Assembly: GCA_002633005.1 (NCBI GenBank)
Contig: NMRA01001216.1
Location: forward strand, 1,064 to 39,099
Length of the DNA stretch: 38,036 bases
Direction: 5' to 3'
DNA from: Phoronis australis
Lineage: Eukaryota; Phoronida; Phoronidae
Below the pieces are notes generated by a model. It was not told the origin of the DNA and searched no databases. It saw only the letters and a program-made list of their open reading frames with translations. A program made the translations under genes and the position numbers. Positions 23,901-29,365 of this stretch are shown here, in pieces. Each line of letters begins with the position of its first letter. Positions within the stretch are counted from its first letter, which is position 1.

Positions 23901-24938
23901 TTATTCGATCCCATATTCCCAAGCTTCCTCTGCCCTACCAGTGAATCTTCAGTTCTCTTCGTGTTTTGTCCATATAAGATCGAAGGACAGGATAACTCTG
24001 GGTAGTATATTTCTTTCTTCTTGTCCCATTTAACCAACACATTCGAAGGCTTGATGTCGCCGTGTACTACAGAAAAAAAAAATCATTTGTAAAACGCGTA
24101 ACATGGATGTTGTTGTATGCAGGAAATATCGCACATACAAGGGCTCTTCGGAATTTCAATTCTTAGCACACGTGTCTATTGTTTGAGCGCTTTTGTCCTT
24201 TTAGTCTTGACCTTGAAAATGAACAGATGCATGTTTGGACATTCAGAATAGCTCTGTTGTTGTTGAAATATGTACATGTATGTGATGCTATTCTGTTTCA
24301 TTGCGACCGGAGAGTGGCTTTAGGAATCAAACTCCGATCAAAAATCTTAATTTGTCGTCTTGAACGCAAAGAACCTAAGGTTGTGCACGATAGATCTTGT
24401 CATATTCGGACACTACCTGCTTAAAGCAGGCACTTTTGCAAAATAATAGAAATAACACAATGGTGGACTCCAGTACATGCACAGAAACTGAAAGATTTCT
24501 TTGATCAATGCACGTATGTATTATTAGTTTCCCAAACTAATAAACTAATTGAAAGACAGATATAGAAATATGCAAATTATAAAATAATAACAATAACAAT
24601 AACGAAAACGATATCAGTATCAATAATGACAATGCATTTTTCAAACTGCTTATTCAATACCATACGTTGTTTTACTATTTACGTCACATTATATTATTTT
24701 TCATTTATAAAAAATATGGCCAAAGCCACATCCTCACTTGCTTCAATACACAAATTGCGCGTACAGTGATAACGGATCGATTTATATTCGTAACACAATA
24801 TTGAGAAAATAGGACGGAGAAAACAATGCCAGTCCTACCTATGTGGCCGTCATGCATCTTGGAAATTGATTCGATCAATTCTTTCAAAAACTCTGTGTAC
24901 TCAAAGTCCCTGAATGTTTCTAAAGTAGCTGCATACAT
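5761..24938 (-). CDS. IRE1/RNase L-like kinase-KEN endoribonuclease gene, partial (seven exons)
   Basis: Seven minus-strand exons give the second half of a protein kinase fold followed by a KEN (kinase-extension nuclease) domain, the layout shared by IRE1 (unfolded-protein sensor) and RNase L (2-5A-activated antiviral RNase). Visible kinase parts are the helix before the catalytic loop (exon A), the catalytic loop HGDIKPSN (B), a DIFAVG helix-F segment (C) and a KERPCAKEVLKHPLFW end (D). The KEN domain follows in exons E, F and G. Introns are 772, about 6900, 1237, 7061, 1612 and 603 bp. Splice phases agree at A/B, C/D, D/E, E/F and F/G, which is hard to get by chance. The N-lobe (Gly loop, VAVK lysine) was not found on either side of 24938, and no sensor, ankyrin or transmembrane segment was seen. 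The sequence cannot separate IRE1 from RNase L ancestry; the MYAATL segment resembles the IRE1 CAATL segment, the ALLRLIRNK segment resembles both. Confidence 0.85.
6553..6692 (-). CDS. Exon F: KEN core helix (LLRLIRNK)
   Basis: A 140-bp exon (2 + 46 codons). The acceptor is a pyrimidine stretch ending in GGGTACAG and the donor is AAG|GTATAG. The first half is very rich in Lys and Asn (residues 11-22 of the exon). The second half, ILNCYSSVTALLRLIRNK, matches the KEN helix of IRE1 (S-V-R-D-L-L-R-A-M-R-N-K) and RNase L (V-G-D-L-L-K-F-I-R-N). Arg and Asn of IRN are kept, but the Asp of the D-L-L motif is Ala here. A diverged copy of this exon lies about 270 bp upstream at 6847-6965. Confidence 0.87.
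6847..6965 (-). pseudogene. Decayed duplicate of KEN exon F
   Basis: This 119-bp stretch lies in the E-F intron and lines up with exon F. Both lengths are 2 more than a multiple of three, so the copy keeps the same phases. Its end reads SYEVTEPLRFMHNL against SSVTALLRLIRNK in exon F. The acceptor AG has become AA (6966-6967), the donor site is TTA|GTATAA, and there is one in-frame TAA at 6892-6894. Apart from that stop the frame is open. This fits an exon duplication that once allowed mutually exclusive exons or was never used, and is now dead. Confidence 0.7.
6991..8304 (-). other. Part of E-F intron; purine-rich tract
   Basis: 7383-7512 is strongly G/A-rich on the plus strand with repeated GGGAAC/AGGGAC-type words. 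No exon was found in the rest. Confidence 0.5.
8305..8431 (-). CDS. Exon E: first part of KEN endoribonuclease domain
   Basis: A 127-bp exon (42 codons + 1). The acceptor TTTTCCTTTGCAG and donor GTAGGT are both strong. It encodes KVSENVNGDAENHISASE, then KDANHFVGWQTKLCKALEN. The Trp in VGWQTKL lines up with the RNase L Trp in F-D-K-W-T-T-K, a residue reported as needed for cleavage. It leaves in phase 1, which is what exon F needs. A 172-residue open frame (7966-8484) overlaps this exon in another frame and is a shadow. Confidence 0.88.
9772..9781. promoter_or_regulatory. Palindromic E-box GTCACGTGAC
   Basis: A perfect 10-bp palindrome of the USF/MITF type, 20 bp from GCCATATTGG (9750-9759) in a locally CG-rich stretch (9721-9800). 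No nearby exon is recognised, so a function is only a guess. Confidence 0.2.
11457..11545 (+). repeat. (AAT)n microsatellite and adjoining repeat-like sequence
   Basis: Two runs of AAT (11457-11470 and 11473-11488) lead into ACTTTATTTAAAGAGGATG. This arrangement looks like the 3' end of a retroposon, but no coding remnant is attached. Confidence 0.55.
12034..12114 (-). CDS. Possible small first exon (MAENSGSPTASVTKC...)
   Basis: The sequence AAAAATGGCGGAAAA at 12120-12106 (minus) is a good animal start context with a YY1-like CAAAATGGCGG. The frame reads MAENSGSPTASVTKC and CGGSQCYACSQ, then a stop at 12034-12036. A neighbouring frame continues with RVKFFGPANESWVFRFG for 19 more codons, which suggests a splice or a frame change. 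Upstream (12130-12240) is GC-rich with a second GCCATATTG-type site. I do not recognise the protein. It lies inside the D-E intron of the kinase-KEN gene on the same strand. Confidence 0.25.
   Translation of the reverse strand: MAENSGSPTASVTKCGGSQCYACSQS
12115..12240 (-). promoter_or_regulatory. Possible promoter with YY1-like sites
   Basis: Short GC-rich island (GGCGCGCGCCCGG at 12181-12193) with CGCCATATTG and the CGCCATTTTT start site just downstream on the minus strand. No TATA box. Weak, based on composition and motifs only. Confidence 0.2.
13745..13850 (+). repeat. tRNA-derived SINE fragment
   Basis: A tRNA-like head has an A-box-like stretch (GTGAGGCCTTGGGGTTTAAG, 13757-13776) and a B-box GATTCAAATCG (13804-13814), with CCTCATGTCCACGAGG in the anticodon/variable region. 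An acceptor stem does not form clearly, so this is not a functional tRNA. The tail continues with CCTACTCCAGGAACCTTGAG. No target duplication was seen. Confidence 0.5.
15493..15626 (-). CDS. Exon D: kinase C-lobe end, start of KEN linker
   Basis: A 134-bp exon (2 + 44 codons). The acceptor follows a T-rich stretch ending in TTTTTGTAG. Its first two bases complete the Ser codon from exon C. It encodes HELACANDLVRKMTQ and then PKERPCAKEVLKHPLFW, which is the standard end of an IRE1-type kinase (P-x-x-R-P-S-A-K-x-V-L-K-H-P-F-F-W). TEKDQLKFLT follows, the entry into KEN. The donor GTTTGT is weaker than consensus, but phase 0 matches exon E, and the joined sequence LKFLT + KVSENV fits the IRE1 pattern (L-x-F-x-x-D-V-S-D-R) well. 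Confidence 0.88.
16864..17037 (-). CDS. Exon C: kinase activation-segment end and helix F
   Basis: A 174-bp exon (2 + 57 codons + 1). The acceptor is CATTTGCAG and the donor GTGAGT, both good. Translation has LKPKLNKDAPSFSALFQ, then TSSDDIFAVGKVILEL, which matches the kinase helix-F motif (S-D-I-F-S-L-G in IRE1, L-E-D-L-G in RNase L). It ends HPYEES with a split Ser codon. The entry phase needs one base from the preceding exon, which I could not assign with certainty. No APE motif is visible before the helix, so the activation segment is shortened or diverged, as in RNase L. Confidence 0.82.
18490..20480 (-). mobile_element. Penelope-like retroelement (GIY-YIG type), degraded
   Basis: Landmarks in minus-strand order are LSKGLNYA (20431-20454), LPAADKE (20341-20361), the reverse transcriptase, LPFLDVLVTR, a GIY-YIG endonuclease segment (CECGESYIGD, about 18868-18900), KEAIYMK (18683-18703), and a 3' tail with ACTGAAACGTCGTGGCAG like other Penelope 3' tails. 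The exact ends are not visible and no target duplication was seen. The element sits in the B-C intron in the same direction as the host gene. Confidence 0.85.
18600..20475 (-). pseudogene. Penelope-like reverse transcriptase/GIY-YIG endonuclease, broken
   Basis: The longest intact piece is 433 codons (18861-20162). It holds RT motif A SFDVEGLFTSVP (residues 123-134), motif B QGMAMGSPLSP (187-197) and motif C YVYD (225-228). The first catalytic Asp of motif C is Tyr (TAT at 19482-19484), which should kill polymerisation. Upstream sequence is in frame up to a TAA at 20193-20195, and a further frame change lies near 20330. Downstream, a frame change in an A-rich run near 18917-18930 separates the RT from the GIY-YIG domain, and another near 18715 separates the last segment. 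A dead copy. Plus-strand open frames across it are antisense shadows. Confidence 0.85.
20506..20982 (-). pseudogene. Ty3/Gypsy-like retrotransposon gag fragment
   Basis: Gag-like translation begins LGNLQVFDSSTDLWSTYVER and has YFALNDIEGDKKV, LIESHFEPEPLEISERFPFY, and then, after a frame change near 20700, DFIDDLRRLPLHCSYGENL. This is the pattern of Gypsy-class gag proteins (W-x-x-Y-x-E-R, H-F-x-P-K-P, E-R-F-x-F-H, L-R-R-L-x-x-x-C-x-F-G). Another frame change near 20560 leads to a short LTLDQAMQIT end. The Penelope-like element starts within about 30 bp of that end, so one inserted into or beside the other. No protease, RT or integrase of this element is present. Confidence 0.7.
21195..21600 (-). 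pseudogene. P2X7-like cysteine-rich domain fragment, degraded
   Basis: Minus-strand pieces read IEPEYFDQEIIERLRERAQ (about 21480-21545), then after stops METTDACVCCHEIPQMKHLL and FTDHPEFAQHLNRGVLTKFL (21280-21410). The order and the C-x-C-C-x-E-I-P and T-x-H-P-x-F motifs match the cysteine-rich cytosolic P2X7-like domain found in many multi-copy, transposon-associated invertebrate proteins. Several stops and frame changes show it is dead. The downstream part to 21050 (lysine/arginine-rich) is not recognised. The family link rests on motif memory. Confidence 0.45.
21667..21849 (+). repeat. LTR-like repeat, internal copy
   Basis: This stretch is similar to the last 170 bp of the window (37867-38036) in the same direction, from ATTCTCACCCTAA to GACACCGAGGCCG. 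It has TATATAAAA (21692-21700) and AATAAA (21785-21790), as expected for promoter and poly(A) signal in an LTR. The other copy follows a BEL/Pao integrase, so this is probably a solo or partial BEL LTR. It runs antisense to the host gene. The right edge may lie further on, since the reference copy ends at the window edge. Confidence 0.6.
21850..23938. other. Right part of B-C intron, nothing firmly assigned
   Basis: Open frames at 22081-22275 (minus) and 22769-23204 (plus) show no domain. A minus frame at 23250-23370 reads LMTPGDFEPSAKADVED and NLLKFAKTVSD before a stop and looks protein-like but is unassigned. Confidence 0.4.
23939..24066 (-). CDS. Exon B: kinase catalytic loop (HGDIKPSN)
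   Basis: The exon starts at TACACGGCG after a T-rich tract ending in CTGTAG and enters with two bases that complete a Val codon from exon A. The catalytic loop reads VHGDIKPSNVLV. The usual Arg of HRD is Gly, making this a non-RD kinase; Asp, Lys and Asn of the loop are kept. The 3' end is unsure. A donor GTAGGG after 23939 gives phase 0 but adds some 31 residues (KWDKKKEIYYPELS and on) that do not look like a kinase insert I know. A weaker donor GTTAAA right after NVL, near 24030, is an alternative. Confidence 0.7.
24578..24695. repeat. AACAAT-rich repeat, copy 1
   Basis: AATAACAATAACAATAACGA followed by a diverged tail containing TTTTACTATTTACGTC. The same arrangement recurs at 28640-28745, so it is a small dispersed repeat rather than only a microsatellite. 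It lies in the A-B intron. Confidence 0.4.
24839..24938 (-). CDS. Exon A: kinase hinge and helix E
   Basis: A 100-bp exon of 33 codons plus one base. It begins after a good acceptor (a tract of mostly C/T ending in TTACAG) with MYAATLETF, which lines up with the CAATL segment just after the IRE1 hinge. It continues with EFLKELIESISKMHDGHI, the helix that leads to the catalytic loop. It ends before GTAGGA in phase 1. Joining to exon B makes the codon G+TA (Val), giving HIVHGD, the expected kinase sequence. The first ATG is probably internal rather than the start of the protein, because a kinase needs an N-lobe upstream. Confidence 0.85.
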
Positions 24939-26219
24939 CTGTAAGAAAAGGAAAATGAGTAGCTAATTTTGAGGTTAAGTAAAGCACAGACGACGTTTTC
25001 ATTATAAATTTAATATAAAAAATAATCGAATATTTTTGTCTCACTTTAAATGATTTTGACAACAGGCCTTGCTCAAAAGTTTGTAAAGTTAAAACCGACA
25101 CCAAATAGTTACACGTAACTGTTAATTTATTTTAAGTTAATTTCAAATCCCTATTTACTGGCCTCCATTCTAACTCGTATATTAAAAAACCTGGCTTTGC
25201 TAACTACTGAAAGTTAATATTTTATGAAAGAAAATGTATTTTGTAGTCCCAATATTAATACTGCAAGAACACTTTTTAAGTCAAAACTTCATTCTAAGAA
25301 AGATTAATTCATAGCAAAACATCCCCTCGGTCGATTTAAAAGAAAACTTTTTGATGAAAACTTCTGTCACCAGTTGCCTCAAAAACGTTGTTGGGGTGGG
25401 GGGCTGAGTACATGATTTTAATTCTTTATCAGCCTGTGGAATACTAATACGTCGCAGAAGGCTTAAATTTCGGATTCAATAAATGATCAACTGATTTTAT
25501 TAAAATGAAAACAGTCGATGTCATGAGGAAAATCATAAATCATGTTGGTGCAATTTGACCTACATGTAAGTGCAAGTCGAGTTGAATATGGACGGACCGG
25601 AACGACCCCCATTTGAGGAGGGGCATGTTTTCCTAAGTTTACAGCTTAAGTTTATCAATTAAGTATTGCAGTCGCCTGTTCTGCTATTACGGCGCATGAT
25701 ATGTTGTGAGAATTTACATGACTTTCCTTTTCCCGGAAGAAACTTGCTTTGAAGCTCACTCTAATATCTCTGGAATGTCAGCCAATTAATACCAATTTTT
25801 AATTTTATTAAGACTACGTGGGGCTGCTCATGAAGACCATAACAGTATCTTTATGTTCACACTTTAAATGGGTTATATCTGGAATTTGATAAAGCTTTAA
25901 CACACTGCTTTGTTTGTTCATATCTCCACATTGACATTAGGTCTCTATCAGCTAGGTGGAGCACTTGGAAGAGCAAGTGGACATCCAAAACACAAACATC
26001 AGAACAAATCACCCACAGTGGTGGTATCGGGCTTTCTACACCCAAACTGGTAGACTTTATATTTTTCATTGTTTGGTTAAAAAATAATTGTGCCAATATA
26101 AAACTTCTTGGTTCTGATGAGTTTCAAAATGTAGAAGCAAAAGTATGTGCGATAACAAAACTAAGATCTATCCCTGGTAGTGCCTGTTGAGTCTCCATGT
26201 AACATTACTAAGGGAACAC
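24939..26219. other. No exon recognised upstream of exon A
   Basis: I searched the minus strand for a kinase N-lobe (Gly loop, VAVK, H-P-N-I) and saw none. TACATGTA at 25561-25568. The minus frame 25857-26096 is unassigned. Confidence 0.45.
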
Positions 26220-26227
26220 TTCAGGGC

Positions 26228-26373
26228 CAGTGCTGTAGTGGTAAAGTTAGAGATAAGTAGGCGCCCAATGCCCACCGTATCACCTTGAGCACTGAACGTA
26301 ACTTAGGAGGTGTAGGCGCTACGTTAAAATGCCAAAAGGTGGTTGGCTGCGCCTACGCCCCACTACAGCACTG
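26228..26373. mobile_element. hAT-type MITE, copy 1
   Basis: A 146-bp element with 14-bp inverted ends CAGTGCTGTAGTGG, flanked by TTCAGGGC (26220-26227) and TTTAGGGC (26374-26381), an 8-bp target duplication with one mismatch. It is similar over its whole length to 26713-26855. Confidence 0.8.
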
Positions 26374-26712
26374 TTTAGGGCTGTGCTCAAGATTGCTAGT
26401 TAGAAATGCAACTAGCATTGCCTTATCAGACCGACCACATAAACAAAGTAAAGTTGAAAAAAGTAATAGGGATTCGAGTTCATCGTACATGCAGTTGCCT
26501 ACAGTTTCATCACTCGATCATTATATCCCTTAGGTTTAGATGGTCATACAGATTGAAATAAAAAGTGACAAAATATGTTATCTGGTTAGCATGAAGTCTA
26601 ACTTTTTTATTAAATAGTTATATGCACGATTTACTCTAGCTTGAGATTGGATGGTAGGTTACCATGTGCATATTTTGTACTCATATAGAATGAATTTGTT
26701 TTGAATGTCTTA

Positions 26713-26855
26713 CAATGATGTAGTGGTAAAATTAGAGGTAAGAAGGCGCCCAAAGCCCATCGCATCACCTTGAGCACTGAACGTAACTTACGGTGAAAAA
26801 ATGCCAAAAGGTGGTTGGCTGCACCTACGTACGCCTACGCCTCACTACAGCTTTG
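26713..26855. mobile_element. hAT-type MITE, copy 2
   Basis: A second copy in the same direction with ends CAATGATGTAGTGG and (reverse) CAAAGCTGTAGTGA. The 8-bp target duplication is perfect: ATGTCTTA at 26705-26712 and 26856-26863. Shared internal sequence includes ATCACCTTGAGCACTGAACG and AATGCCAAAAGGTGGTTGGC. It differs from copy 1 by small indels near the middle and the right end. Confidence 0.85.
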
Positions 26856-26863
26856 ATGTCTTA

Positions 26864-28343
26864 GCAGTGAACCCAGGGTTAAAACTCCATTCAAAACAAC
26901 TGGAAAACTGACCAATTACATCGTATTCTTGGAGTGAACTTGAACATTTATACTTGAATCCTGGAGAGTGGTTGATTAGGTTTCCTGTCTGATTTCAGGG
27001 ACTTTGTTTATACGTCACAAAGAGCGTATAAGTTTTACAAGTTAATGTTGTATAAACAGCACAATAAATATCCAGCAAGTTAATTTGGCTTGTACTGATG
27101 GCTGTTACCGATATGTTGTTAAATGTTGGTGTCTTTATTTCAGCGTATGGCTTTACCCAGCATTGTATAAGGGCGGCTATCTAGACAAAATAACGTGCGC
27201 ACTTATGAACTGTAGCTCCCGAACCTATGAATTCAGTTATTTGGGGTCAAGAACTTGGTCTTGCGAGCAGATGCAGCCAGAGAAGATTAAATGGCTTGTG
27301 GTGAAGCATAGATACAGTGTATACGTACGTGTGTAATGTAGCTTGAAATTAAAGGAAAGTGAATAGCTTGTATTACAAGTCACCGTCTTCTAATTTCCAC
27401 CTCGTGTAACCAGATTGTACCTAGTAGTACTTTTGCTGAAACCTGTTCGAGTCATTGAGAGTACAGGATTTATTGTTACTACGTGTGTCAGAAAATCAAA
27501 CTCTGACTTTAAATTTATATTTTGAAAAGTCAAAAATCATGATAGGTGTTCTGGGCACTGTTTCTAACCTAAGGATTGCGTGGAAAATGTACCAGAGTTT
27601 CCAAAAAATCACATCTGTGACCCCTACTTATAAAGTTTCATTTACCTTTTCTACATTATACAGGTACTTTATGCTCTTGTCTTTACACGTTTTGGAGATA
27701 TTGGTCGCTTTTGCATGTCACGTGATTTTCTTATTTCTAATATCATTGCTGTAAGCTTAATAGAAAATGTCCGTGCTGATGAAGCACGGTCTTCTATTGT
27801 AGTCCTCCCTGGACTTGTTATCGTTTTTTCTTTCTTTTGGTGTGTTGCATGATTTGGTAATTAGGATTTTCGCTGTATATACATTCCATTTCAATACCTC
27901 AATCTCAAATATTGTCTGAGGCTGAGAAAGATGTGTGTATGAATACATTTTAGTCTGATTTAGTTTTAACTACAATGTATTTTTACCTAGTTTATTGCGA
28001 AGCGTTCTCGAGATATTTTTTTTAGGGTTTACGAGTCAGCAACCTAATATTAACCACGGTTATGTTCCTTGGATATCAAAACAGACAAAATGATATTGGC
28101 TAATATTAATCGGATATCTTCAAAAAAAAGTTTCACGCAGATGTCAATTCCAGAATTCCAAAAGATAAAGAAAAGAATAGTTTTAGTCGAAAGTAGTATT
28201 TTAATGCACTTATGTATTTGCTACTGGGACAACAGCCCTGTTCCAAACAACAATTATCGATGGATTTTTAATCACATCAGTTTTTGGCAAAAGTACGATT
28301 AGAGAACGGACAATTGCCGCACAAAAAAGTTCATGTTATCTCG
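26864..28343. other. No gene recognised
   Basis: AT-rich. Several 60-100-codon open frames without domains or convincing splice sites. Confidence 0.45.
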
Positions 28344-28426
28344 AAGTTTCGTCTCCTCAACAAGACATCATATCTTGTCCATCTGACACATACCCTGATG
28401 ACGTCTTGTTGAATAGATGAAACGTT
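28344..28426. repeat. Imperfect inverted repeat, possible Penelope 3' tail
   Basis: Arms 28344-28371 and 28398-28426 pair over about 28 bases with a 26-base loop; the shared core is TCAACAAGACRTCAT. The right arm reads GATGACGTCTTGTTGAATAGATGAAACG, a kind of sequence seen in Penelope-like 3' tails (compare ACTGAAACGTCGTGG in the element at 18490-20480). No coding remnant adjoins it. Confidence 0.45.
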
Positions 28427-28639
28427 GAGTTAACATTAACTTCTTTATTTGTGCGGCGATGGATTCTGTCTACGGTGAACTGAGTACACATTTGTCGATG
28501 AGGTACACAGCGGTACAGGCGAAGTTTTTAACGTGAATTATGTTCACCAAACTTCCAAATGAATGATGTTAGTCACACACTGTAATATGCTGTTCCTAAA
28601 AAAATCAACAAATTGAAGGAAAAATACAATCATTTTGCA

Positions 28640-28745
28640 TAATCTATAACAATAACGAGAACAATGCCAATATCGCTTATAACAATAACAATATATTTCT
28701 TCTTAATACCTGTACGCTCCTTTACTATCTAGGTCGTCTTATTTA
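28640..28745. repeat. AACAAT-rich repeat, copy 2
   Basis: ATAACAATAACGAGAACAAT, then a second AACAAT run and a tail with CTTTACTATCTAGGTC, resembling 24578-24695 in the same direction. Divergence is high. Confidence 0.4.
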
Positions 28746-29053
28746 ATTATTCGGGACACATCGCGTTTCTTAAATCAACACGATATGCTTACATTAAAGG
28801 CGAAGGCAACCTTTTTTCATGTCATTTTTAGCAAAAATAAGGTTCGTTGATTATCTCAGACATATTTTCCACTTACTTACTGCTTTTCGTAATTCAATTA
28901 ATTACTCGTCGTATACTCTGGAAGTGACGTTTTGGGAGGCAAAAATTTCGCGCCAATTTCTTTTCATATAGTCTGACTGTGAGAGCAGTCGAGTCAGTCA
29001 TTGTTCTACCTCGGTTGTGGTTAGTTCGGTCGTCGTTTGCTTTTGCTTACGAG

Positions 29054-29365
29054 TCAGTCAATATGCCACGCTGTAGCTGCGTACTGGGGTGTACTCATTA
29101 TCGTCTCACGTACAAAGGAAGAACTGTCCCACTTGCCCGAGTTTCCCGCGACACACTCCCACTGGAGGGTGATCTGAGCACCCAAACTGCTTACATCCCG
29201 CCGTGTGACTCTCGTGCCACACACCTGGCACCTTCTAAATAGCTCCAATACAAGTCATAATAAACTTATCAAACTTAGGCTCACCGATCTGTTCATTGGA
29301 TGATGAACTGTCCTCTTCGCTGGGTGTCGAACTGGGCCTGTATTCACTCCCACTACTCAACATCG
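29054..29365 (-). pseudogene. Kolobok-like transposase N-terminal fragment
   Basis: Minus-strand translation gives a Ser-rich start (GSEYRPSSTPSEEDSSSS, ATG near 29363), then EPKFDKFI in the same frame, VYYDLYWSYLE in a second frame and LELFRRCQVCGTRVTRRD, ITLQWECVAGNSGKWDSSSF in a third, ending at a stop near 29054. The order K-F-x-x-F, L-F-x-x-C-x-x-C-G, C-x-x-G-x-x-x-x-W-x-S matches the region just before the catalytic part of Kolobok-type transposases. Two frame changes within 40 bp mark it as decayed. The catalytic Asp/Glu segment is absent. The plus-strand open frame here (MPRCSCVLGC) looks THAP-like only at its start and is a shadow. Confidence 0.45.

Noticed and set aside
28946-28956. 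E2F-like TTTCGCGCC site
   Set aside because: No gene start nearby; the adjacent plus-strand frame is antisense to the Kolobok-like remnant.
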